Below are positions 9,142 through 17,647 of a stretch of 64,000 nucleotides of DNA, in pieces. The position numbers and the translations under genes were made by a program. Origin of the DNA: an uncultured Acidobacteriota bacterium (GTDB lineage: Bacteria; Acidobacteriota; UBA6911; RPQK01; JAJDTT01); the NCBI GenBank assembly GCA_951812665.1, contig CATOST010000016.1, forward strand, positions 124,001 through 188,000, read 5' to 3'. The notes below the pieces were generated by a model. That model made no database searches. It worked only from the letters and a program-made list of their open reading frames with translations, and had not been told where the DNA came from. Numbering within the stretch: position 1 is the first letter of the stretch; each line of letters begins with the position of its first letter.

Positions 9142-10469
9142 AAGACAGAGGCGAGGACCTGAGGCAGCTGGAACATGTGCTGCCCCTGGCCTTCGCCTTT
9201 CTCCTTCCCTACCTGGACTACGGGCTGATCCTTCTCCTGAGTCTCTTTTCGTTTTTCTACGCCGCGTTCATCTCCCCTCGTTGGATCCGGGTGACGACGC
9301 GGGATTCGGAACGGGACGCAGGATTCTCCACCGGCAAGCTCTACTACGCCTTGGGAATCATGCTGCTGCTGCTCCTGTTTCGCGAGCGCCTTCACGTCGC
9401 GGCGGCGGTCTGGGCCGTTCTGGCGGTGGGAGACTCGGTTTCCAACTTGGCGGGACGGCGGTGGCCCTGGGTTCCACTCCCCTACAATCGTGAGAAGAGC
9501 CTGGGCGGTTCCATCGGCTTCTTCCTGGCGGCGGCGGTGGGATCCTGGACACTCCTGATCTGGAACCTGCCGCGATCGGACGGAAGTTCAAATCTCAAGC
9601 TGGCAGCCTGCTGTCTTTTGGGTGCTCTGGTCTGCGCCTTGGCCGAGTCGCTGCCGAACCTGGTGGACGACAATCTGGTCATCGTGGTAGTCGGCGCCGG
9701 GATCTTCCCGCTGCTACTGGGCGCGCCCGATCTGATTCCCGAGTTGGCCGCGCCCTGGTCCCACGCGGTTGGAATCAACTTCCTCCTGGCCGGCCTCAGC
9801 GTGATGGTGGGTTGGATTTCCTGGCGCGGCGCCGCCGCCGGACTGGTCCTGGGAATCGGCGTCTATCTGTCGGCGGGACCCGCGGGCTATGTCGTCCTCT
9901 GCCTCTTCTTCTTCCTGGGCGGGTTCAGCACTTGGTTGGGGAAGGGACGGAAGGAGGCTCTGGGAGTCGCGGAAGAGAATCTCGGACGGAGAGGCGTGGC
10001 CAACGTTCTGTCCAAGGGTCTGGTCGCGGGCATCCTGACGCTGCTGTTTTTCTGGACCGACAGCACGGTGGCGCGTGTGGCCTACACCGGCGCCCTGGCC
10101 GCCGCCACCATGGACACGGTCGCGACCGAGATCGGGCAGTGGTTGGGACGGGCTCCCAGGGATCTCCGATCCTTCAGACCGGTTCCGGTGGGGACTCCCG
10201 GCGCCGTTTCACTTGCGGGCACGCTCTCCGGATTGGTTGCGGCCTTGGCGGTCTCGTCGGTTCCGGTCCTGTGGAGCTGGGTCCCCGCGTCGGCACTGCC
10301 GGCGTTGGCGGCCGGAGCCATTGCGGGGAATGGAGTCGAGTCTTGGCTGGCCGGCGACGGGCGGGAGGCCCCGGGTCGGCACCAGGTGCTCAACTTGTAC
10401 AATACCTTGGCGGGAGCCTGCGCCAGCGGCGGAATCTGGTTCCTTTTCTGTTCCCCGGCGACCTCTTGA
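9138..10469 (+). CDS. Fused phytol/dolichol-kinase-like and DUF92 (VTE6-like) membrane protein
   Basis: This 443-residue polytopic membrane protein appears to join two families. Residues about 1-150 resemble CTP-dependent phytol/dolichol kinases (VTE5 type), with the motif GDSVSNLAGRR followed by LPYNREKSLGGSIGFFLAA. Residues about 210-440 match DUF92, whose plant and cyanobacterial member VTE6 phosphorylates phytyl-phosphate. Visible DUF92 marks are KEALGVAEENLGRRGVANVL, ALAAATMDTVATEIGQWLG and PVGTPGAVSLAGTLSG. The two activities would convert a free prenol to its diphosphate in two steps. The start at ATG 9138 gives an ATGA overlap. The longer upstream frame is a shadow of the epimerase gene. 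Family assignment is strong; function in this organism is inferred. Confidence 0.82.
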   Translation: MKDRGEDLRQLEHVLPLAFAFLLPYLDYGLILLLSLFSFFYAAFISPRWIRVTTRDSERDAGFSTGKLYYALGIMLLLLLFRERLHVAAAVWAVLAVGDSVSNLAGRRWPWVPLPYNREKSLGGSIGFFLAAAVGSWTLLIWNLPRSDGSSNLKLAACCLLGALVCALAESLPNLVDDNLVIVVVGAGIFPLLLGAPDLIPELAAPWSHAVGINFLLAGLSVMVGWISWRGAAAGLVLGIGVYLSAGPAGYVVLCLFFFLGGFSTWLGKGRKEALGVAEENLGRRGVANVLSKGLVAGILTLLFFWTDSTVARVAYTGALAAATMDTVATEIGQWLGRAPRDLRSFRPVPVGTPGAVSLAGTLSGLVAALAVSSVPVLWSWVPASALPALAAGAIAGNGVESWLAGDGREAPGRHQVLNLYNTLAGACASGGIWFLFCSPATS

Positions 10470-10562
10470 CAAATGGATCGGCGCCGATGGATTCACGACG
10501 GCACGGAATCGCTGCTGGATTCGCGTTCCTTCCTGGTTTCGAAGTAGAGCACCTGCCGCGGC

Positions 10563-11489
10563 ATGCCTGATCCCATCGTCCGTTACTTCCGGTTCATTCG
10601 GCCCTTCACCCTGCTGGTGCCGGCGCTGGGGATGGTCTGCAGCGCCCTCATGGGACTCTCTGTAGATCCGAAAGGGGTTTCCGATTGGAGCCCGGGGGGC
10701 GGGGGGATCATTCTGCGGATCTTGGCCGGAGCCATTCTGGCGGCCGCGCTGAACGCCTTTTCCAATGGCCTCAACCAGATCTTCGACCTGGAGATCGACC
10801 GGATCAACAAGCCTCACCGCCTGCTGCCGTCGGGCCGCATCTCCGAGGCGGAAGCCTGGTGCCTCAGTCTCGTCTTCCTGGTGATCGCCCTGCTGCTGGC
10901 CGCCTGGATCAATCTCCAGTGTTTCTTCGTCGTTCTGGGAGGCGCCCTGGGAACCTTTCTCTACTCGGTGCCTCCGATTCGGACCAAGTCCCGCGGCATC
11001 TGGGCCAATCTCACCATCGCCGTGGTCCGGGGAACGCTGCTCCCGGTGGCCGGTTGGTCCACCGTGAAACATGTGCTGCAGCCGGAGCCCTGGGTTCTCG
11101 GTGCGATCCTGGGAGTCTATTTCTTAGGGGCCGTCACCACCAAGGACTTCTCCGACGTGGAGGGGGACCGCCGGGGCGGCTGCCGGACGCTTCCCGTCAT
11201 CTATGGCGTGGAGCGGTCGATCCGGATCATCGCGCCTTTCTTCGTTCTGCCATTTCTGGCCCTTGTACCCGGTGCGGTCTTCGGGTTCCTGTCCGGACAA
11301 CCGTCGCTGCTGGTGGGCTTGGGGCTGCTGCTCGCCGGTTGGGGCGGCCGGATCATCCTCCTGCTCGTCCGGTCCTCTCGGGATTGGGAAGGGAAGTTGG
11401 ACTGGGAGAACCATCCCAGCTGGCGGCAGATGTATCTCTTGACGCTAATGGCACAAGTCGGTTTGGCCCTGGCTTATTTGTTGCGTTGA
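10563..11489 (+). CDS. UbiA-family prenyltransferase
   Basis: This integral membrane prenyltransferase (308 residues, about eight to nine helices) transfers a prenyl group from a prenyl diphosphate to an acceptor. Both Asp-rich magnesium/diphosphate motifs are present: NQIFDLEIDRINKPHR (N-x3-D-x3-D) in the first third, and DFSDVEGDRRGG (D-x2-D-x3-D) past the middle. The sequence is compatible with chlorophyll synthase, homogentisate or geranylgeranylglyceryl-phosphate synthase branches; I cannot choose one. It lies 93 bases after the kinase-like fusion on the same strand, suggesting that the fusion could supply its prenyl diphosphate donor. Confidence 0.88.
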   Translation: MPDPIVRYFRFIRPFTLLVPALGMVCSALMGLSVDPKGVSDWSPGGGGIILRILAGAILAAALNAFSNGLNQIFDLEIDRINKPHRLLPSGRISEAEAWCLSLVFLVIALLLAAWINLQCFFVVLGGALGTFLYSVPPIRTKSRGIWANLTIAVVRGTLLPVAGWSTVKHVLQPEPWVLGAILGVYFLGAVTTKDFSDVEGDRRGGCRTLPVIYGVERSIRIIAPFFVLPFLALVPGAVFGFLSGQPSLLVGLGLLLAGWGGRIILLLVRSSRDWEGKLDWENHPSWRQMYLLTLMAQVGLALAYLLR

Positions 11490-11659
11490 CGGTGCGGGAC
11501 AAAGACCCCTGCTTCGCACCCCGAATGGGGATGCGCTCCGGGCGACACATGATGTCGAGTATGCTGTGAGTTACAAGCGACAGGGTGTCGCCTCCTATGA
11601 AAGCATGAGCACCTTGGTCATGTACGATGAGTTTCGGACGTAAGGAGTAAGGAGACATC

Positions 11660-11857
11660 ATGACGAAGACTTCCCCAAAGGCACCGTCGTCAACGGACCC
11701 GGAACGTCCTCCGGTGTACGTGACGCCAAAGGGCGCGCTGTACGTCAAAGCAGATGAGCTGCTCCGCAGCAAGCGGGCGCGCGCCGTTATCGAAAAAATG
11801 GCGAAACTTGACTTTGGAAGAGATTCGTCCGGTGCATCTCCGAAAAAACGCCAGTAA
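11660..11857 (+). CDS. Small hypothetical protein (65 aa)
   Basis: This is a short basic protein (MTKTSPKAPSSTDPERPPVY...) with a disordered start and a helical Lys/Arg-rich second half (KADELLRSKRARAVIEKMAK). It has a good ribosome site (AAGGAG, seven bases before ATG), the best argument that it is real. A 23-codon micro-ORF starting at GTG 11569 (reading VSYKRQGVASYES...) ends about 20 bases upstream and could be a leader peptide or the remnant of a longer gene. I do not recognise a family. Confidence 0.5.
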   Translation: MTKTSPKAPSSTDPERPPVYVTPKGALYVKADELLRSKRARAVIEKMAKLDFGRDSSGASPKKRQ

Positions 11858-11887
11858 GGATCAACGCCATCAACCTGTCAGGAACTG

Positions 11888-12157
11888 TTGCCCTTGGGTC
11901 TTGGTCTGTTTCTCGTCTCGACTCGGGGTGGGTACTGGTTCTTGACCCATCTCTACTTCACCCGCTACGGCGCTCTGCGTGATTCCGGTTACAAACAGGA
12001 GTTGGCAATCACGACCAACTTTGCGCCTGTGATATGGAGGTCCCTTGAGGGGTCATCCGGATTGGCGTATGGAGATTTTCGAGTCGTCATCCCCATGACG
12101 GAGATCATGACCGCCCGGATGTTCCTCCCTGAGGCATACGAACTCTTCCGGCAATAG
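11888..12157 (+). CDS. Possible hypothetical membrane ORF, doubtful
   Basis: An 89-codon frame can start only at TTG 11888 and has no clear ribosome site. It has a hydrophobic N-terminal stretch (LGLGLFLVSTRGGYWFLTHL) and an unremarkable remainder. It may be a decayed gene fragment. No family is recognised, and it could equally be non-coding. Confidence 0.22.
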   Translation: MPLGLGLFLVSTRGGYWFLTHLYFTRYGALRDSGYKQELAITTNFAPVIWRSLEGSSGLAYGDFRVVIPMTEIMTARMFLPEAYELFRQ

Positions 12158-12176
12158 GAATCCTTGGGCAATCAAG

Positions 12177-12343
12177 CTAGGAGTCTGCGCGGCAGAAATT
12201 GATCTACTGCGAAAGCGGTAGAATCGGTCCATATTTCCCCGATTTCTCGGCGAATAGAACGACTATGCACCTCAAAATCGAGAAAATCTGGCCTCGATTC
12301 CCCGCTTTCTCGCTACGATCATTCCTACCGCGCAGACTCCTAG
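12177..12343. mobile_element. MITE-like inverted-repeat element (167 bp)
   Basis: A perfect 16-base inverted repeat (CTAGGAGTCTGCGCGG at 12177-12192 and its complement at 12328-12343) bounds 167 bases with no coding capacity. The similarity continues inward imperfectly: both arms carry a GCGAAAGCGG/GAGAAAGCGG-like block. The whole segment can fold as a long imperfect hairpin. The outermost CTAG at both ends is itself palindromic, so it may be either part of the repeat or a 4-base target duplication. The element is more AT-rich than its surroundings. This architecture fits a non-autonomous miniature transposable element; no matching transposase is in the window. Confidence 0.6.
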
Positions 12344-12544
12344 TGGTTCAGAACCCCGTCAAGGTTAATGGCGCTCGCCAACATCCGATGAGGAATTCGA
12401 CGGGAAGTTGAGTGGCTCCGACCACAGGTCCGCCAGAGCCGGGCGGTGGTCCCGGAATGGGCCGATCCCCCGCCGGTCAGGGCTTGGTCCGGCTGGCAGG
12501 GGGGCGCGGCGTCGTAGTAGACTGGGCTCGAAAACGATGGACCC

Positions 12545-13528
12545 ATGGGCAAGATCCAAGTCGTTCTGAATGGCCTGCAGCACCAGGTGGAACTGGGCCG
12601 CAGTGTGGCGGATCTGGTTCAGGATCTGGAGCTTGACGGGGGCCGGGTCGCGGTCGAAATCAATGAGCAGATCGTCCGCCGCGCCCGGTGGGCCGAGCAG
12701 GAAGTCCGGAGCGGCGATCGGATCGAAATCGTCCATTTCGTGGGAGGAGGGGCCATGGAAGATACGCTGACCATAGCTGGACGTGAGTATCGCTCCCGTT
12801 TGTTGGTGGGAACGGGGAAATACGCGACCTTCGGCCAGATGGAGCAGGCCCTGGAAGCCAGTGGGTCCGAGCTGGTCACAGTGGCCGTACGGCGCGTCAA
12901 TCTGACCGACCGGACTCGGGAATCCCTCCTGGACTACATCGATCCCAACCGCTACCGGCTGTTGCCCAACACGGCCGGCTGCTACACGGCGGCCGAGGCA
13001 ATCCGATACGCCCGGTTGGGCCGGGAGGCAGGCCTGTCGAATCTGGTCAAGCTGGAGGTGATCGGAGACGAGCGCACGCTTTTCCCCGACAACGAAGCCT
13101 TGCTGGAAGCCACGCACGTGCTGGTCAAGGAAGGATTTGTGGTGCTCCCCTACACCAACGACGACCCCATCGTCTGCAAGCGGCTGGAGGATGCGGGAGC
13201 GGCGGCGGTGATGCCGCTGGGAGCCCCCATCGGATCGGGCCTCGGCATCCAGAACCCCAACAATATCCGCATCATCCTGGAGTTCGCCTCGGTTCCGGTC
13301 ATCGTCGACGCCGGCGTCGGAACCGCTTCCGACGCCACGCTGGCCATGGAGCTGGGAGTGGACGGAGTCCTCATGAACACCGGGATTGCCGGCGCCAAGG
13401 ATCCGGTTTCCATGGCCAGGAGCATGAGGCTGGCCGTGGAGTCGGGTCGTCTGGCCTACAAAGCGGGGCGAATTCCCCGCAAGCTCTACGCCACGGCCAG
13501 CAGTCCTCTGGAAGGCGTGCTGAGTTAG
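12545..13528 (+). CDS. thiSG: Bifunctional sulfur carrier ThiS / thiazole synthase ThiG fusion
   Basis: This 327-residue protein joins both halves of thiazole synthesis for thiamine. Residues 1-69 form a ThiS ubiquitin-like sulfur carrier ending in the diglycine motif (FVGGG, 65-69). Residues 71-327 form ThiG, a TIM barrel that condenses deoxyxylulose phosphate, dehydroglycine and thiocarboxylated ThiS. ThiG marks are [31 protein letters not shown] (Schiff-base lysine) and the phosphate-binding [11 protein letters not shown]. The ThiS C-terminus, which must be free to carry sulfur, is covalently joined to ThiG through one alanine. An internal ATG at 12755 has a strong ribosome site (GGGAGGAGG) and could yield free ThiG. 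Such fusions are a known minority form. Confidence 0.93.
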   Translation: MGKIQVVLNGLQHQVELGRSVADLVQDLELDGGRVAVEINEQIVRRARWAEQEVRSGDRIEIVHFVGGGAMEDTLTIAGREYRSRLLVGTGKYATFGQMEQALEASGSELVTVAVRRVNLTDRTRESLLDYIDPNRYRLLPNTAGCYTAAEAIRYARLGREAGLSNLVKLEVIGDERTLFPDNEALLEATHVLVKEGFVVLPYTNDDPIVCKRLEDAGAAAVMPLGAPIGSGLGIQNPNNIRIILEFASVPVIVDAGVGTASDATLAMELGVDGVLMNTGIAGAKDPVSMARSMRLAVESGRLAYKAGRIPRKLYATASSPLEGVLS

Positions 13529-13613
13529 CCTGGAACCGTTTTCCCCAGACCTCACCAGCCGTATCGATGCCGACGCGTTTTCCCAAAGCGGCGTACAGCA
13601 GGAAAGGAACCCG

Positions 13614-14705
13614 GTGAAGACGGTTCAGGTCAGCCTTCCCGGCCGCAGCTATGACATCCTGATCGGTCCCGGTCTCCTGGCCGAGGTGCCGAGGCTGCTG
13701 AGCGATCGCAAGATGACCCGGAGGCTGTTCCTGGTCTCCAATCCCACGGTCCACAAACTCTACGGCGAGAGGCTGATGCAGGGTCTCGCGGACTCCGGGT
13801 TCCGGGTGTCGGAGATTCTGATACCGGACGGAGAATCCCAGAAGACACTCCGAACCGTCGAGCGGATCTACGGACAGCTCGTGAGCGGGGGCGCGAATCG
13901 CTCGTCGGCCCTCGTGGCCCTGGGCGGCGGAGTGACCGGGGACATCGCGGGGTTTGCCGCCGCCACCTTCATGCGGGGAATTCCGTATATCCAGATCCCG
14001 ACGACGGTGGTGGCTCAGGTGGACAGCTCAGTCGGAGGCAAGACCGGAGTCAATCACGGTCTGTCCAAGAACATGGTCGGTTCCTTCTGGCAGCCGAGCC
14101 TGGTCTGCATCGATCCGGAAACCCTCCTCTCCTTGCCTCAACGGGAGTATCAGTCCGGACTCTATGAAGTGTTCAAGTACGGCCTCATCCGGGACGCCGG
14201 ATTCCTCGATTGGCTGAACGCGTCGCTGGCAGAGATCCAGGCCCGGAAGGCCCCGGTGATGCGGCAGTTGATCCAGCGCTGCTGCCGGATCAAGGCCGAG
14301 GTCACCGCCCAGGACGAACGCGAATCGGATCTGCGGCGAATACTGAACCTGGGACATACTTTCGGCCACGGATTGGAATCCGCCGTCCGGTTTAAGGGGG
14401 TGACCCACGGGGAAGCGGTGGCCTACGGAATGATGGCTGCCGCTCATCTCTCGCATTGGCGCACCGGTCTTTCACGGGATTCACGGGACCGGGCAGTACA
14501 GTCGATCCGGGAGATCGGGCCGCTGCCAACGATCGAGACGGTGCCCACGAGCCGCGTCGTGGAGGCCATGAAGCGGGACAAGAAACGCCGCAATCAACGC
14601 ACGGTCGTGGTGTTGCTGGCGGCGATCGGGATCACTGAGATCCGGGACGATATTCCAGACCAGGACCTGGCACGGGCCTGGGACCAGGTGAAGCAAGTGA
14701 AGTAG
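13614..14705 (+). CDS. aroB: 3-dehydroquinate synthase
   Basis: This catalyses the second step of the shikimate pathway, DAHP to 3-dehydroquinate, with NAD and a divalent metal. It has 363 residues, normal for the family. Visible motifs are ALGGGVTGDIAGFAAATFMR (NAD binding), VDSSVGGKTGVNH, the metal-ligand region NLGHTFGHGLE and THGEAVAYGM. The start is GTG 13614 with AGGAAAGGA upstream. It lies between thiSG and menG on the same strand, consistent with one biosynthetic transcript feeding aromatic and quinone synthesis. Confidence 0.95.
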   Translation: MKTVQVSLPGRSYDILIGPGLLAEVPRLLSDRKMTRRLFLVSNPTVHKLYGERLMQGLADSGFRVSEILIPDGESQKTLRTVERIYGQLVSGGANRSSALVALGGGVTGDIAGFAAATFMRGIPYIQIPTTVVAQVDSSVGGKTGVNHGLSKNMVGSFWQPSLVCIDPETLLSLPQREYQSGLYEVFKYGLIRDAGFLDWLNASLAEIQARKAPVMRQLIQRCCRIKAEVTAQDERESDLRRILNLGHTFGHGLESAVRFKGVTHGEAVAYGMMAAAHLSHWRTGLSRDSRDRAVQSIREIGPLPTIETVPTSRVVEAMKRDKKRRNQRTVVVLLAAIGITEIRDDIPDQDLARAWDQVKQVK

Positions 14706-14745
14706 GGGTCTTTGCGGACCGCCATCGCGGGTTCCGGGGATTCAG

Positions 14746-15465
14746 ATGGAGGACAAGGAATCGGGGCGGATCCGCCGGATGTTCGACCGGATTGCCCCCC
14801 GATACGACCGGGCCAACCGTCTTCTCTCCCTGTCCGTGGACCGGCGCTGGAGGCGGGTGACGAGGCGCGAGCTGGAAGGCCGGCTGCCGTCGGACCCGCG
14901 GATATTGGACCTGTGCACGGGAACCGGGGACCTGGCTCTGGAGCTCTCCGGCGTGGGTTCGGTGGTGGCGTGCGACTTCTCTCATCCGATGCTGGTTTTG
15001 GGAAAGGAGAAGGCGTCCCGTTCCACCAGCGGTCGTCGCATTGCGTTCACCGAAGGGGACGCGCTGAGACTCCCCTTTCCGGACCGATCCTTCGACGCCG
15101 TCAGCATCGCCTTCGGATTGAGGAATCTGGAGAGCTACCGCCAGGGTCTGGCCGAAATGCATCGGGTGATCCGGCCCCGAGGCGTGTTGGCCATCCTGGA
15201 GTTTACGCTCCCCACTTTGCCGCTGTTCAGGTCGCTGTACCTGTTCTATTTCGTGCGGATGCTGCCTCGACTGGGCGGTTGGATCTCGGGGCACGGTCAA
15301 GCCTACGATTATCTCTCCCGGTCGGTGCGACAGTTCCTCGCGCCCGAGGATCTGGACCGGTTGCTGGAGAGGGCGGGGTTCCAGGAGATCCACCACCGAA
15401 ACCTCTCGGCCGGAATCGCATGTCTTCACCTGGGCCGAAAACCGAGTTCGGGCAGTTGCCGGTAA
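14746..15465 (+). CDS. menG: Demethylmenaquinone methyltransferase (UbiE/MenG family)
   Basis: This S-adenosylmethionine-dependent methyltransferase carries out the last step of menaquinone (or a ring step of ubiquinone) synthesis; 239 residues. Family marks are MFDRIAPRYDRANRLLSLSVDRRW near the start (shown in part: FDRIAPRYD), SAM motif I LDLCTGTGDLAL, and FGLRNLESYRQGLAEMHRV. It follows aroB by 40 bases. Its 3' end faces the pseudopilin operon with only ten bases between stops. Confidence 0.93.
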   Translation: MEDKESGRIRRMFDRIAPRYDRANRLLSLSVDRRWRRVTRRELEGRLPSDPRILDLCTGTGDLALELSGVGSVVACDFSHPMLVLGKEKASRSTSGRRIAFTEGDALRLPFPDRSFDAVSIAFGLRNLESYRQGLAEMHRVIRPRGVLAILEFTLPTLPLFRSLYLFYFVRMLPRLGGWISGHGQAYDYLSRSVRQFLAPEDLDRLLERAGFQEIHHRNLSAGIACLHLGRKPSSGSCR

Positions 15466-15475
15466 AGACGGTCCG

Positions 15476-16714
15476 TCACAGTTTCATCTCCGGAAAGAGG
15501 AGCCGCCAGCCCAGTTGAGTCGGCGGAAAGCTGCGCAGTCCCAACCGGATGGCATCCGCGTCGTATCGGACGCTGGCCATGTCCGATAAATGAAGGCTCA
15601 AGGAGCCGCCGCGGATCGTTTCTCCGTCCACACTCAGGTTGGAAAGCCAGAGTCCCCCTACGATCTGGGCACGGTCTTTCAGAATGACGCCGCCACCACC
15701 CAGATGAAGCAGGATTCCCCGTAATTGGACGTCTCCCTGCAGGATCAGGTTCCCTCGGGCGATGACGACACCCGACACCGACCCCGACAGGGTTCCTCCC
15801 TCCGGTAGATGGACTATTCCGGTGTCCGCCGAAAGGGCTGGCAGGTGATCCTGGAAATGCCTCCAGAAGACAGCTTGAAAAAGGGAACGGTGACGAGGGT
15901 CGTCACGGTATGCCGCAGTCGAGTCCGTGAGAGATGGTTCCGGTCCGGCACCCCGGACCCGGCCGGCTTGCGCCGGACTGAGGTTCTGCAGAAACTCGGT
16001 GCCGAGTCCATCGCCTCCCAGGGAAAGGAGACGGACCGCCGGCTCCCGGTGTCCGCCGTCCAGGAGAAATTGGCTTCCCGCCCACTGGAAGTTTCCGTCG
16101 TCTCCCGCCAGGGTGAGCGCGCTCCGGAGTCGAAATGCAGTCTCCTGCAGAAGGCGGGATTCGATCAGAGTCACGTTGTTGCGGGTCGATGCCAGGAACG
16201 GGTTCCGTAATTTGAGAGGGGCTACCCCCATGCTCCGGACCAGGACCACCCCATCCCGGTCCTGGTGGGCCGGCTCTTCGGGGTTGTTGGAAAACCTCAC
16301 GTAGAACCGGCCCCCTCCAGGGTCCGGGTAACCGTTCGGCAGCAGTTGGTCTCCGCCACGAGACGGAAGTCCGTCGTCGCGGCCGGGTGTCCAACTCTCG
16401 GGGTCCATACGGCGAGCCTGCGAAAAGGGGAGAGGGTTTCTCCATTCGGCAAGATCGGTTCCGGAGAAGGAACCGTCGGCACCGGAAAGGAGTTCGTCGA
16501 CATCGACCAGGGGCAGAAGACCGCGAGCGAATTCGATTCCGTTCTGGGCCAGGATCCGGCTGTAGAGTTGGGCCTCAACCCCTTGGAGCAGCCTCCACTG
16601 GATCAGGTTCTGCACACTCAGGGCCCAGACCAGGGTCGCGACCAGGGCCGTCGTGAGCAGGGCGGCCAGCAGGGCAAGTCCCGCCTCCGGTTCCGATCTC
16701 CGGAGTTCATCCAT
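15476..16714 (-). CDS. PilX-like pilus/pseudopilus assembly protein
   Basis: This is the last gene of a four-gene pseudopilin cluster, about 412 residues. The N-terminus has the short charged leader and single hydrophobic helix typical of PilX-type minor pilins (EAGLALLAALLTTALVATLV). The large remainder is soluble, with repetitive short beta strands near the C-terminus (GSVSGVVIARGNLILQGDV), suggesting a beta-solenoid or polymer-like fold. I start it at ATG 16714, overlapping the previous gene by eight bases; the frame further upstream has no pilin leader. The family call rests on the N-terminal helix and cluster position. Confidence 0.65.
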   Translation of the reverse strand: MDELRRSEPEAGLALLAALLTTALVATLVWALSVQNLIQWRLLQGVEAQLYSRILAQNGIEFARGLLPLVDVDELLSGADGSFSGTDLAEWRNPLPFSQARRMDPESWTPGRDDGLPSRGGDQLLPNGYPDPGGGRFYVRFSNNPEEPAHQDRDGVVLVRSMGVAPLKLRNPFLASTRNNVTLIESRLLQETAFRLRSALTLAGDDGNFQWAGSQFLLDGGHREPAVRLLSLGGDGLGTEFLQNLSPAQAGRVRGAGPEPSLTDSTAAYRDDPRHRSLFQAVFWRHFQDHLPALSADTGIVHLPEGGTLSGSVSGVVIARGNLILQGDVQLRGILLHLGGGGVILKDRAQIVGGLWLSNLSVDGETIRGGSLSLHLSDMASVRYDADAIRLGLRSFPPTQLGWRLLFPEMKL

Positions 16715-17312
16715 CCCGGGGAGGGAAGAGGTTGGGGCGGTAGTTCCGAAGCGTGAATTGGATGGTCTCAGTGGTCTCACCGTCCCATTTCCAGTGCAGC
16801 AGCGGAGGGCTCACGGCGCCGGTGAGGCGAAGGGTCAGCAGCCGTCCGTTAGCCAGAGTTTCCCACTGCCGGATGTGTTTCAGGACGGCTTGAAAGCTCC
16901 CCGCGCCGCTCTTGAGTTGCAAATGGTCCGTCTGGCAGCGGAGCGACAGGCTCTCGAAATTGCCGTCGACTCGCCCGTCGGGAAACCCGTCGTTCCCGTC
17001 CAGGTCGGACTCGATCCGGAGGATTTCGGACTGGATCAGGATTCCGTCCCCGTCCCGGTTCCACTCCCGGTTGCCCGCTCCCAGGATCCACCCACCCAGC
17101 AGGACCGGGGCCAGGATCAGGTTCCGGTCCCGTTCCATCAAGCGTGTGAGATTGGTGACGGTGATCTGAGCTTGGTCGAACACTCCCAGAAAAAGAGAGA
17201 AAAGGAGCGCGGAGGCAGCGGTGGCCAGAAGCGATTCGATCAGGCTGAAGCCCCGTTCCCCCTCTTTCGGGCCGGCGCCGTGGGGTCCCGCAAGCGAATC
17301 AATCGGGTTCAT
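16707..17312 (-). CDS. Prepilin-type N-methylation protein, PilW/GspJ-like
   Basis: This 201-residue minor pseudopilin has a class III signal: GERGFSLIESLLATAASALL, where PilD would cut before the phenylalanine and Glu+5 is present. A helix of about 20 residues follows and then a beta-rich C-terminal domain. The start at ATG 17312 places the leader at a normal distance. It lies 14 bases after the PilV-like gene and overlaps the PilX-like gene, so the four genes are one transcript. Confidence 0.75.
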   Translation of the reverse strand: MNPIDSLAGPHGAGPKEGERGFSLIESLLATAASALLFSLFLGVFDQAQITVTNLTRLMERDRNLILAPVLLGGWILGAGNREWNRDGDGILIQSEILRIESDLDGNDGFPDGRVDGNFESLSLRCQTDHLQLKSGAGSFQAVLKHIRQWETLANGRLLTLRLTGAVSPPLLHWKWDGETTETIQFTLRNYRPNLFPPRDG

Positions 17313-17326
17313 CCGGAAGCCTCCTT

Positions 17327-17647
17327 TCAGGGTAGTGATCGGAGCACCTCCCAGCTCGAGGTGTTCTCGTCCTCGGCGCCCGAGACCTTCAGGCGCCACA
17401 ACGAGGGTCCGTTCGGCCCCAGGACGATCCTCTCCCCTTCCGGCTCGCGGGAGCGAGCCTCTTCGCTCCGGTTCCACCGTTGCAGAACTTCCTGGCGCCG
17501 TTTTTCCATGATGGCGTAGTTGCCCAGGGTCAGAGCCAAGGTCTGGATCAGGGCAAGGACGGCGACGGTCAATATCGTTGTGGCCATCAGGTGCTCCAGG
17601 AAGGCGAACCCCTTCTCGGCGCTGTCACCACCTATATTCTTTGCCAT
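17327..17647 (-). CDS. Prepilin-type protein, PilV/GspI-like
   Basis: This short pseudopilin (106 residues) carries the leader EKGFAFLEHLMATTILTVAV. The PilD cleavage site would lie between Gly and Phe, with Glu at +5. Its brevity and position between the FimT-like and PilW-like genes match PilV/GspI. The start ATG 17647 overlaps the upstream gene's end by 16 bases. The soluble part is too short for a confident subtype. Confidence 0.7.
   Translation of the reverse strand: MAKNIGGDSAEKGFAFLEHLMATTILTVAVLALIQTLALTLGNYAIMEKRRQEVLQRWNRSEEARSREPEGERIVLGPNGPSLWRLKVSGAEDENTSSWEVLRSLP

Noticed and set aside
12344..12544. Possible TPP riboswitch before thiSG
   Set aside because: Neither the CTGAGA nor the ACC-TGA...GGATAATACC-type core of the THI element is visible.
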